Below are positions 48,084-59,246 of a stretch of DNA of 64,000 nucleotides, in pieces. The number at the start of each line of letters is the position of its first letter. The stretch's first letter is position 1. The position numbers and the translations under genes were made by a program. Source of the stretch: Rhexocercosporidium sp. MPI-PUGE-AT-0058 (taxonomy: Eukaryota; Ascomycota; Leotiomycetes; Helotiales); NCBI GenBank assembly GCA_020746875.1, contig JAGTJL010000035.1, forward strand, positions 1 through 64,000. Reading direction: 5' to 3'. The notes under the pieces were generated by a model, which was not told where the DNA came from, made no database searches, and saw only the letters and a list, made by a program, of their open reading frames with translations.

Positions 48084-50745
48084 TTACCTCCCCCTTTTAA
48101 AAAACTGCGTTTATATAATTACAATTATAATCGTATCGTCTTTTAGTTCGTTATAATTATTAATATTAATATTATATACCTTTAATTATTAAAGTAATAC
48201 TTTTAAAGGTCTTTTAGCCGCTTTATTATTAAAATAGAAGTTCTTAATTATATAAGGTATAATTATAGCATTTGAGTACGGATATTATTATAAGTCTTCG
48301 TCGGCGCTTAGCTACTTAATATAATAAAATAATTTATTCTTTATAATCTTAAAGTTAAAAATACTTTTAATTTTTTACTTATTTTATTTAAGTAATAGCT
48401 AAATAAGTGCCGGCGTAGCTCTAGCTTATCCAGGCAAGGGGTCGTTAACGTACTTGCGGAGCGAGTAAAAGTAAAAGACGAGATACATTTGCTAGTCCTT
48501 TAAGAGCTTAATTCTCTAACTCTCTTCTTTTTTAGCGAGTACCTTAATTAGGCTATACCACTTATTAAAGAGCTTTTTTAAAAGTCGGTCGATATTCCAG
48601 TTTCGAGTATCGATTAGTATTAAGTCGCCAACGTCCCAATCGACGGCACGTCGCCTTTAGTTTGCTAGTCGCTTTATTTTTTCTTATTAATCCTTTAAGA
48701 ACGATTATACGATTTCCGTAACTTTTTTTATTTATAATACTATTTATAAAGCCTCCTCGCGATTAAGTTTCTTTATTGCCGTAGCCGGAAGTTTTAAGTT
48801 AATTAAATCCTAAGAAGTCCGTGGCTTAACGCCGTTAAATAATCGAAAAGAGGACAAATTGCTTAAGGATTTATACGATAGTATTAATTAAGCGATGTCC
48901 ATAATCGACAAAAGATTACTTTAATTATTTTAATAATAATAACAAAAGAAATAAAGCCGTTGCTTAATATATTAATTCGTTATTTCCGTTTAGCCGTCCA
49001 CGTTCGAGTTATACGCCGTCGTAAACTTTACCTTAGTTCCGAGAATATAATAATACTTTTTTTAAAAGAAGGAAACAAATTAAGGCCTTTAGTTTAAGAT
49101 AATAAAATCCGGTATACCGAAATAACGAGTTTAATAAATAAAGAAGAAAATAGCTATACTTTTAGCGGTAATTATATTATTATAAAGTATTAAGACCGGT
49201 TTCTTAAATAAGCGGTCAATAATAATTATAGCGAAGTTATAATCGTGCTTATTTAATAATAGCTTTATAAAGTCTATTATAAGGTATTAATATAGCCGAG
49301 TAAAGATTAATAGGAGGTATAAAAAACCCGGAGTCTTATTTCTTTTAGCCTTCTGCCGAGAACAATTATAATTCGCTATATATTGAGTTACGTCCGTAAT
49401 AAGGCCATTCTAATAATATTTACGGCTTAATAATACCTTTATTTTTCCGATCCCCGTATGTACTATTAATGGCTAAAAGTGCACGTATTAAATTAGTATT
49501 GTGCGAAGCTCCGGCGGTTTTAAGAGCACTTTTAGGCGTTTTTAAAAAAGCAACTTATTGTTTACTAACTTGTAATTTAATAATTATTCCTTAGCTTTTT
49601 ATCGGAGAGGCTCTAGCGAAGGCGAAGACTTATTAGCTAAGAGCACTTAATTAATAATATTATATTCCGCGATATTATAAATTATTATAAAGTTAAGGTT
49701 AAGCTTTTCTATAATAGGGGTCTTTAAGTCTACTAGTACTCTTACGTCTGGCTTAAGCTTTAATTCGTCCCTTAGGATTCGAGCTTTAATAAGTGCTAAG
49801 GGTATTGTTTTCACGACTTTAATATAAACGTTTATAAGATTGCCGGCGGAAAGCTAAAAATCGCTAACGACTTTTTAATCGATCTTATCGATTAAAATTA
49901 ATTATTAATTATAAATAACTTGCTTTTATACTTTTATGACCGTAAGGTCTTAATCCCGTCGAGATAAGGTATTAATTAGCGTATTAGTAGTCCTAATATA
50001 ATATATAATCGTGAAATAGAAATCCGCGAAGAACTCGGCCTATCGAGCTTACTTAGCCGTAAGGTTTTTAATAGTTATAAAGTACTTTAAGGCTCGGTAG
50101 TCCGTATAAACGAAGACGTTCTTTTAGGCGCTTAATAGCTTCGGCTAATATTACTTAAATAACCGGAAAATCGCTAGCATTTCCTTATTATAAATTAAGT
50201 AATTAAGCTTAAAATCTATTATAATTTTAAAAAAGTATTTTATAAAGTAAAAGGTGCCGTCTTCTTAAAGTTAAGATAAGATCTTAGCGACGACTCCGTT
50301 AAACGAATTAATTTTTAATTACGTCTACTTTATTAAGTCGTAATAATAAAGGACCGGCGTAAATTAAGGGGCTTTTCAGAGAGTTTCTTATGCGTTCTTA
50401 TAAGCGTAGTCAAAATTAAAAGGGACGTCTTTCTCGGTGAGCATTATAAGAGGTCGAGCGATGCGATTATAGTCTTTAATAAACCGGCGGTAAAAGTTAT
50501 AAAAACTAAAGTAGCTTTATATACTTTATATATTACTAACGTATTGCTAGTCCTTAATTACGCTAACCTTTTCCGGGTTTACTTTTATATCGTTGACTTT
50601 AATTATAAATCTTAAGAACTTTATCTTTTATACGCTAAACTCGGATTTTTTAATGTCGGCTTAAAGTCCGTGTGTTTATAATATTGTTATTACCTTCTTA
50701 ATATGGACCTTGTACTCTTCGGGAGTTAACGAATATATAAGGATA
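48084..50745 (-). pseudogene. Gypsy-B integrase, RNase H and end of RT
   Basis: Reverse reading from the pogo insertion gives ILIYSLTPEEYKVHIKKV, ADIKKSEFSV and YFSFYNFYRRFIKDYNRIARPLIMLTEKDVPFNF near 50740-50420 (RT thumb and RNase H), then integrase sequence toward 48300. RIP-type stops are common. Confidence 0.8.
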
Positions 50746-50795
50746 ACGTCGAGCACCTCCATTCCGCCCACCCCCCCATTCCGCCTACCTCGCTT
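50746..50795 (+). repeat. Left terminal inverted repeat of the pogo element
   Basis: It matches the reverse complement of about 52483-52532 with about three differences. It is GC-rich and almost untouched by RIP. Confidence 0.9.
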
Positions 50796-50919
50796 AACTC
50801 ACCGCTATATCTACTTATTAACTTAAATAATTAATTACTCCTTGATTCTTTAATTAATTCTTTTTAAATTTAGAATGCGACTTGTCCTTATTATAAAGCC
50901 TTAATATACCGAGTACGAT

Positions 50920-52450
50920 ATTATGTGTGCGCTTATAGAGATCGCAAATGGCAAGTCTTTGCGAAAGGCATCGCTTAAGTAGGGTATTCCAAGGTCTATA
51001 CTTCGTGGCCGCAATATAACGACTTTGTCATACCGAGAAAGCGCTAGTCACTTATAAAGGCTACCTACGGTAATAGAGAGTCGATTGACTAATTAAATTC
51101 TGACTTAGGAGTCTCTCGGTCGTGGAGTTACGTATACATAAATTAAGGTTTTTAAAGAGAGGCTTTTAGCTCTTTAAGGAGACCATTTACTATTCGGAAG
51201 ACATTAGATTTATAAGTTTTTAATACGGAATCCTATTCTAAAGACGAAGAGGTAAATATACGTTGATTTTATACGTATTAACAGCGCTTGTTCTGAAGTT
51301 ATTAAGCCTTAGTTTTAAAAATTAAAAATTCCGGCTATTAAGGCCATTCTAGCTAGTTAACGATAGAATATGGACGAGACCGGTATTATAGAAGGCTACG
51401 GTCTGAATGAATTTGTTATAGGGCACGCTGAAAAGATTATTGAGTGCATCTCTGCAATAGGGGTTTCTATATAACCTTTAATAATATATAAGGGAAAATC
51501 GGTGCAATAATAATGGTTTCCGTCTTAATTAAATGTATTCGACAATTGGCACTTTATTGTAATTAATAATAGGTGGACGACTGACGAAACCGCTTTTAAA
51601 TGGCTAGAGAAAGTGTTTATCCCTTAGACGTAACCACGTGATCGTTTAGTAAGACTCTTCATCCTAGACGGCCACGAGAGCCATAAGACGACGGAATTCC
51701 TTTAGAAGTGCCTTAAATACAATATCTTCTTATTATATTTGCCTATATATACGTTACACGTCTTATAACCTTTAGATTTAATAATTTTCTCTACTTTAAA
51801 GCGTGTTTACCGAAAGGAATTACATAAATTGAGTTCTTTAATTGATTACACACTAATTAATAAGCGTAATTTCCTTATTTACTATTAGAAAGCACGTTAA
51901 GAAACTATTACTCTTTTTAATATTAAATTTAAGTGAAGAATTAGTAGATTATGGCCGGTATCTATGGCTAAACCCTTAATGAGCCTATTATTACTAGAAA
52001 ATAATAATAAATCAATAGAACCGGCTTTTTAAGAGCCTTAAAAAGTAATAATACTTTCTCTGGAGCCTTTTAGCACTTTCATTTAATTATAAACTCCTAA
52101 AGCTAGGAAAGACCTTTATATATAAATCCGTACGTTAGTAAACGGATTATATAATTAACTTTTAATATAACGTTTACTCTTTAAGAAAATTATAAAAGGA
52201 ATTAATAAAAAGGATTACGAATTAGGAAAGGCAAATATAAAAATTAAAGAGTTAAAAAAGAAGTTAAAGTAATTAAAGCCGAGGAAAAGAAGGAAAGTGT
52301 AAATTAGTCTAAATTCTAAGTTTACGACAACACGTATTATTTAAAAGGCTCAAATTATAGCTAGAGATCGTCAAATTATATCCGTAAAATCAGAAATAGT
52401 AAGCGATTTTGATTCTATAATTTCTTATATAGAGGTTGACGTAGCGTAGA
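50920..52450 (+). pseudogene. Degenerate Fot1/pogo DDE transposase
   Basis: Plus-strand pieces in order: IANGKSLRKASLK*GIPRSILRGR (helix-turn-helix DNA-binding region), NRWTTDETAFKWLEKVFIP (integrase-like core), RLFILDGHESHKTTEF (catalytic Asp in LDGH), then YNIFLLYLPIYTLHVL*PLDLIIFSTLKRVYRKEL (the usual PPHSSHLLQPLD block) and a basic tail. These are the hallmarks of DDE-1/Fot1 transposases. Stops at former Gln/Trp codons show RIP inactivation. Confidence 0.88.
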
Positions 52451-52482
52451 GTTATTAAGTGTTAAATAAAAAGTACTGAATT

Positions 52483-52532
52483 ACGCGAGGTAGGCGGAAT
52501 AGGGGGGTGGGCGGAATAGGGGTGCTCGACGT
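52483..52532 (-). repeat. Right terminal inverted repeat of the pogo element
   Basis: It is the inverse of 50746-50795, followed by TA and gypsy-B sequence. Confidence 0.9.
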
Positions 52533-53330
52533 TATTATTTATATAAGCCGCGTAGAAGTCGTTTAAGTACTTTATTAAGATGTCGTTAATAAATCGCTAA
52601 AAGGTCGCCGGACCGTTAATTAAGCTAAAAGGAAGAACCTTATATTTATACGTGCCGTATCGAGTGCGGAAGGTCGTGTAGTCTTTGCTCTCGGGAGACA
52701 TGTGAATACGGTGGAAAGCTTGCTATATATTAAGCTTAGTAAAAACCTTTGCTTTATAAATATATGCTATTATTTTATCGATTAAAGGAATTAAATACAA
52801 GTCTTTTTTAAATAAGGTATTTAACTTCCGATAGTCGACGTACAACCGGAGACTACTATTGGCTTTCTTGGCGAAGAGAATAAGAGCCGCATATAGCGCG
52901 CTAAAGGGCTTAATAAAACTTTTATATAAGTTATTAATAATATATCGCTTAGTCTTTAATAGCTATTCTTTAGTCATACGCCGGAGAGGTTTAAAGAATA
53001 AGTCGTTCTCCTTAATAAGCTTAATTTAATAGTCTACGCCTTAGTAATATATTAATAGCTTATCGAAGGCTCGCCGGGAGAAGAAAGGAGTATACTCCTA
53101 ATACTTAATAAAAAGCTTCTTACTTATTAACTTATTATCCTACGCGTACTTAGCCTTTAGGGCTTCCTTTAAAGTCAAGTCTCCATTTATCGATACGAGT
53201 TCGATACTTAATTAATTTAAGGCCTTTCGCCGGCGGCGAGTCAGCTCTTAGTCGATTTTATATACCGATGTTATAAAGGTTTCCACCTTAATTTTCCTGG
53301 CTTTTCTAAGTTAAAAGTACGTTATAAACA
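52533..53330 (-). pseudogene. Gypsy-B reverse transcriptase, N-terminal part
   Basis: Reverse reading gives SLRLYVDYRKLNTLFKKDLYLIPLIDKIIAYIYKAKVFTKLNI*QAFHRIHMSPESKDYTTFRTRYGTYKYKVLPFSLINGPATF*RFINDILIKYLNDFYAAYIN. This is a nearly stop-free gypsy RT core up to the first residues of the catalytic motif, where the pogo element begins. Confidence 0.9.
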
Positions 53331-55800
53331 TTATTATTATTAATATTAAGAAAATCTCTGTTATAAGCACTCTTAGATAGTAATTCGCTAGAGGGGCTTT
53401 AAAGGTTTTTTTATTTTTAAGTAATAACCCCGGAATACGAGATATTAAAGGGTTTAATTAATCTTTTATAATATGTAAGCGCTCTTTAACTTCTTTAATA
53501 AAGCTCGAGGGACGAGTCGGCGAGACGCTAGTAATAGGTCGTATAAAGACATTTATTTTAAGGGAATCGTCGAGTGCCGCAAGCTTGGCTTACTTCCGGC
53601 GGTAGTTATTTATATTTATAAAGGCGTCCTTTTATTCCGTATTAAATTAATAAGACTTAACGATTAATTAATTAAAACGGTTTATATCGACGAAGACTTG
53701 TTAGTTAAAGTACGGCTGTATAAGTATATTTAACGGCTATTTTAATCGGTTACGGTTTTTTATATATAACTATTTTAGGTTATAATACTCGAAGAACTTC
53801 CGATTAATTAAGACGTCAGTATTTCTTAAGTTAGTTATTAAAAAAGGGAAGTTAATTCGTCGGCGGTTAATAATTAAAATAAGTAAAACAGCCGTATCGA
53901 TTGGCTTACTTTTGCTGCTATTATAGCCAATTAAGACGATTAACTAAAAGAGTATTATAAAAGAAATATTAAGTTACTTAACGAGTCGGTATACGAGGGA
54001 GGTTTTAATTATACTGAAAATATTTACTTTATTATTAATATATATAAGTGTTTTAATAAAGAATTTATTCCTTTTTAATTTAATATTAATTAAGAATTAT
54101 TATTTTTTAATAAGAATATAAAAATTAAATACTAAGTCCTTTTATAAGTTATGGCTTATGCTAAAGTATAAGTCTTTGCTACGGCTTAAGAGTTTTTTAA
54201 TAGCTCGTTAATCTTTAGGTCTTCGCCGACAATTAATTAAGAAATCGACTTATCGAGAGCCTAGTCTCTGCGGCGCTTAAGACAGTCGCTAGCCTAATGG
54301 CCGGTCTTATTATAATAAAAGCAAGTATTAAAGGAGACGTCTTTAAGTATTAAAAGAGGTACGGAGGACTTAAGTCGGCGTAGGATAAGCAAAAGAGAAA
54401 GCGTACGCTAGCGAACATTTAACGACTATCTTAAGGTTAGGAGTCTTTATGCGCTAGTAACCGGCGAAGGGGAAGTTATACGCTAGTTTTCCTTTTTTAA
54501 GATGCTACGCGAATCGTTAATATTTATATTACAAAAAGAGACTCGAAGGGGCTCGCGAGCAGCGGCAATAATACGTTTATAAGTTCGTCTAATAGCGATG
54601 TTTTTTAACTTATAATTTAATATAGCTAAGAACTCGTTAAAAGCCGTATAATCTCCGGCGAGTTCATACTTTTTAGTGCGGATATCGTACTTAAATTTAT
54701 CTAAGACTTTCTCGTATATATCGTCGAACCAGCGGTCGAATGAGATCTTTCTAATAATCGTATATGTCGTGAACTTCGTACGGAACTCGTTATACGTTAT
54801 ATTACTTATATATAATTAATTATACTTAAGCCTAGCTATTTATACTCAATTATAGTCGAAGAAGCGTTAGTCTAAAGCCTTTAATACGTCGGCGGCTTTA
54901 TTAAAGTCTTCGGCGAAATCGGGGTTTATTTATTAAAAGATAATAGTCTTAGCTTTTCTTATTATATATTTAAAGTAGGCATAAACCTACGATTCGCTAG
55001 TAAAGAAGTTACCTAAATACTTTTAAATAAAGAGCTTTATATTTATCTTTTAAGTATTATATTCAATTTCGCTCTTATAATCGCTAAAAGGAATATAAGG
55101 GTATTTAACCTTATTAGGCTCGACGGCAGGGATAATAAGGTTTAGCTTAAGGAGGTAATAGCCGGTGGTTAGTTAGAAGTCCGCCGTAAAAACACATATT
55201 AATCCGTCGTAAGAAAGAAAAGAAGTACGAATCTTTTAGCGAGAGTTATTAATAATATATTAGTCGAGGGCTTACTTAATAGCGGCAGTAATAATAAAGC
55301 TAACGGAAATCTCGATTAATTAATTTACTTTTATTTATTAAGCGAGGGTAAGGCCTTTTATAATAATAATAAGCTTTAGCGAGGCGTCGAAAAAGTTCTA
55401 AGGTTTATTTTTTAAGTCGGAATCGAGTTCTTCGAAGTTATCGGGTTCCTTTATAAAAGTCTCGACCGAAAGAATAAGAATATCGGTAAAGCTTAGCCGT
55501 AAGAAGGCGCTTTTTTTTTAAAGCTTTATTAACGGGAGGGAGAAGTCGGAAGTAATAATAACATAAGGTAAAAAAGTATTTAAAGTTATTAATCGATTTA
55601 TTAATTAAATATAAGTCGAAGTCGAAGTTCGAAGTCGAATAGCGCGCGTTAAGTTGCATAAAGCAGGTTAACGGCAGGAGGTTTTCCAGCTTTTTCTAGG
55701 GTAATTTATTATTAAAGTAAAAAGACATTTATTTATTAAATAAGTTAAAATACTGAGGTTTATTGTTAACTTACTTTAAGGGTAAGGAGACGCGACGCGT
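53330..55800 (-). pseudogene. Gypsy-B gag and protease region
   Basis: The minus-strand region between RT and the 5' LTR. A short open run at 55659-55438 is seen, and a CxxC-like knuckle may lie near 54310-54280, but RIP has removed most recognisable motifs. Assigned mainly by position. Confidence 0.5.
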
Positions 55801-55854
55801 AAGACTTAGTGAGATATAACGCTTTATAACGAAGAGGTTATTAGTCTTTTCTTA

Positions 55855-56109
55855 TATTACGGTTAGCTTAAGATTAATATAATATAAGAAATAGCTTTAT
55901 ATTTAAATTTAAAGCTACGCTTAAAATTAAAAAGAAAAGACAAAGAAAAAAGAAGAGCTCTTTATAAGAAGGAGCTTTAATATAAATACATAAAAGGTCC
56001 CCCTAGCCTTTCCCGATTAGGCCTAGCGCCATGGTTGCCATACCAAGGCAATACTACGAGCGATGCCGAGCTCGTTCGGTTAGAATACGAGGCTTAGGGA
56101 ATCGTAACA
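55855..56109 (-). repeat. 5' LTR of gypsy-B
   Basis: It ends CGTAACA at 56109 and is followed directly by copia-B2 sequence (reverse of copia-B1 at about 12212). Confidence 0.88.
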
Positions 56110-57763
56110 ACTTATTCTTATAAGAAAAAGCAATGAATTTAGGCGCTAAAACAATAGGAATAAACGGGAGGAGTATTAATTTACAGACATTATTATTGAA
56201 ATTATTATTGGAATTCTCCTTCTTCTTATTATTTTTACCTTTTTTATTATTGCTCTTCTTATTCTTAATATAATTCTTATATAAAATATACTTCTTTTTA
56301 AACTCAGCCTTCTTAGCCTTATTTATTATATAATAATTATTAAGTATATGGCGTGAGTTTAATTAATTATAGTGTTTATAAATTAACTTAGTCTTAAAAC
56401 CGTTTCCGCCCTTGCCTTTATTATTCTTAATATTAAAATTGCTTTTATTTTAGCCCTTATGCGAATTTAAGACACTTTTGTTTCCGTAAAAGGCTTGTCC
56501 GGCCATTTTACTTAACTCGCTAACTCGTGCCTTATTTATAATATCTTTAATAAGACTTTTTAAAGTAATATTTAAATTAATTATAGTCGTAATACTCGTA
56601 CTTATTATAAAATCGCTAAATACTATAATAGTTAGTATTATACGTAAATTTAAGCGCTGTCGTTTAACTTAAATAGGCCACTTTTCGAAAACTATAGTAA
56701 TAAACATAATTAAATGCTATTTTATAAGGGGAGCCATTTTTAGCGTGTTTAATTTAGTAATCGATAACTTAAAAGTAATAATAAACTTTTTTAAAAATAA
56801 AAAATCATTATAATAGAGCTTAATATAGTCTTAAATAGTATTATATATTAAGACGTTTCTACTGCCTTTATATTAATATTATAAGGCTTCTTACATCTTT
56901 AAAGTAGTTTTCTTTTCGGTAATATATATTAATAGATTAAGCTTATAATTTAAAGTAATAATAAGTCTTATTTAAGCCTTTCTTACTTATTAATTAGTTT
57001 ATTTCTTTAAGGCATTTTCATTAACATTATTATTTTATTCGTTAACTTCTTTTAGCGTATATAAACGTAATTTAATATTTATAAACTTAAAAATACTATT
57101 AAATATTCTAATATTAAGGATTTTATTACGCCACTCGGGGTAATTCTTAATGCCCTTTAGCTTATAAGCGTCGGAAAGGTTTAATAAAGTAAAGGCTATT
57201 TTACGTCTTAAAAGCTCAACTTTAAGCTTAAACGTCGGCTTGACTTTTAATATAATATTACGTAGATTCGGATTTAATTCGAGGTCCTCAGGCGTATGTC
57301 GGTCCTCTATAGGCGTATTTATAAAACCGGACTAATTCTTAAAATCCTTAAAGACTTCGGGAATAAGTAATATAATAGACGGCGCGTCACCTTCGTTAAG
57401 TAGATTTACTTTACTATTTATATAAAATAAGTCGTAAAAGTTATTAATATTATTGTCGGAATCGTTAAAGTCGAACTCCTTAAGCACTAATAATATAGGA
57501 TTCCTAAAGGAATTAAAATGCTTTAATAAGGCTACTTACGGTAATAAAAATATAAGTAAAAGAGGGTATAATACTTCTCTTAAATCCTCTAGGGTATTTT
57601 AATTAAAAAGACGCGTTAAAATGGGATTATTATTTTTCTTTTATTAGTCCTCTATCGTGGGAAACGTAGCTTATCTCACGGGTAAGAGCTCGTTCCTTTA
57701 AGACAGGGGTAATTCTAATAAAACCAAGAGCACACTTAATTTAGGCTATTGAGGCTCATAACT
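56110..57763 (-). pseudogene. Copia-B2 gag remnant
   Basis: In reverse complement it follows copia-B1 from its primer-binding site to about 12212, including the Lys-rich gag end near 56280-56250. It is more decayed than copia-B1. A primer-binding-like sequence is at 57753-57763. Confidence 0.85.
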
Positions 57764-57962
57764 TATAATTAAAATAATTACGATTAAACTAGAAAGCATT
57801 AAGGTGCGGGGTTATTAATTGACTTATTATATTAATTACAGTAGTTATACGATTTACAGATACGCTCCCTAATAACTAGTTGTCTGACTAGCGTGATAAA
57901 GTTTACATCCGACTCTATTCATATGACTAACCCGTGACTTAAACCAGCATAAACCTGTAACA
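57764..57962 (-). repeat. 5' LTR of copia-B2
   Basis: 199 bp, homologous to 10353-10551 in reverse. The outer end reads TGTAACA in plus orientation. Confidence 0.9.
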
Positions 57963-59246
57963 TTTTCTTATAAATAAAGAAATTAACTTATTAAATAAAG
58001 TTCACAGTAAATAAAGCTTTATAATAGTTTAAGGAAAATATATATAAAAAACTAATTTCTAGCTTTTAAAAAAGTCTAAAAGAGAAGCGTATATATAAAA
58101 AGAATTACTTATAAAAGGAAATAAAACGCCGGCGTAATTAAAAATATAAGTAAGACTGATTTTATTAATGCCGTAAAAGCCTCGGCTCTTTTATACTATA
58201 GGTCCGATTTTATACAAATAGAATAGATAAGCGTGCATATAATACTCTTATATTTTTTACAGATGTACCGAAAAGTCTTTACCGGAAAGTACCTTAATCA
58301 GCAGCGCACGAGCTAATCATAGCCCCGCATTTTTGGTCTCTCGCGGAAAAACCGCCCTTATATAAGAGGTAGTCTTCGACTTGATTTTAATTTATCGAGT
58401 AAGAAAAAGAAATTTAGAAAAAAGTAATTAATTAATTAATTTTTTTAAGTTTATGCCGAAAAAGATAAAAAAAGCGAAAGCTTTAATATTATTTGTTAAG
58501 TTATATTTAATATAAGCTTTTTTTATATTAAGCTGGTTCCGTAATAATTACTTATAAAAAATTCAAAGAATAAAATATTTATTATTTTCTTAAACAAGTT
58601 AATAAAGAATTATAAATAATATAACGCTTATTTTTTAAAAGGCGGTAATTACGTATAACTAGTGTCTTATATTTTATAGTAGGGATATAAAAATAATAAA
58701 AGTCTCTTAAAATCTATAATTATATAAGAAAAAAAATAAGAAAAAAGTAAGTTATATATAAAAGTAAGCTTTAAGTAAGGAGTAGCCGAGGCTGGAAATG
58801 AGGCTCTGGAAGCTTTAAACCGTCACAAGCGTCACAATTACATTTGCTCCCGAGCCGACGTAAAAATTGTCTTTAACGAAAGTATCTGGATTCTTCGTCA
58901 TCACCTGTCAACTTAATGCTGAGCAATAGCAGAATATTGCAGAAGTGCGCGAAACATGCTGGAATTTCACCTGATGTCCGTTCTCAGCAGCTCAACTCGC
59001 AGAATCCACAGGCAGTACTCCCTGGACCTCAATCACAACTCATTTAAATGATCAGGCAGATGTACATAAGTGACGAAATTTGGGATTTCAGACAAACACT
59101 TCTCAGTCCCAAGTCAGTAGCTTCTCCTGATACCCGGCAGGCAAGCGCCAGGCTGAAGGCCAGGATGGGAAAAGCTTCAATCATGGGGCCATCGCCTCTG
59201 CATAACTCATAGTTTGGTTCAACTCCATCTTACAATCATGCAATAT
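57963..59246. other. Transposon edge and 3' flank of the CorA-like gene
   Basis: 57963-58790 is RIP-like and featureless to me. From about 58790 composition turns normal abruptly. 58790-59246 probably holds the 3' UTR of the minus-strand CorA-like gene; no other gene is seen. Confidence 0.45.

Larger units (their letters stand above)
50746..52532 (+). mobile_element. Fot1/pogo (Tc1-mariner superfamily) DNA transposon
   Basis: 1787 bp with terminal inverted repeats of about 48 bp (start ACGTCGAGCACC; the inverse end is GGTGCTCGACGT), flanked by TA on both sides (50744-50745 and 52533-52534), the target duplication of this superfamily. Removing it and one TA restores the gypsy-B frame YINNILIYS, a RIP-altered YIDDILIYS. 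Inside lies a degenerate pogo transposase on the plus strand. The inverted repeats contain ATTCCGCC twice. Confidence 0.93.
47827..56109 (-). mobile_element. Ty3/gypsy retrotransposon interrupted by a pogo element (gypsy-B)
   Basis: LTRs of about 255 bp (47827-48083 and 55855-56109) begin TGTTACG/TATTACG and end CGTAATA/CGTAACA. A purine tract (reverse of TTACCTCCCCC) adjoins the low-coordinate LTR, so the element runs on the minus strand. Gypsy pol and gag are readable in reverse. The flanks TTAAA (before 47827) and ACTTA (after 56109) differ. The left neighbour is copia-D and the right neighbour is copia-B2, so this is not a simple insertion. Confidence 0.85.
42732..57962 (-). mobile_element. 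Second copy of the copia-B family, interrupted by other elements (copia-B2)
   Basis: 199-bp LTRs of the same family as copia-B1 lie at 42732-42930 and 57764-57962 in reverse orientation. Flanks TTTTT (42727-42731) and TTTTC (57963-57967) fit a target duplication with one C-to-T change. The 3' half of the element (linker, RT, RNase H) is at 42931-45185 and the 5' half (gag) at 56110-57763. About 1.36 kb of protease/integrase sequence present in copia-B1 (about 12212-13575) is missing between them, replaced by copia-D and gypsy-B. Confidence 0.88.
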
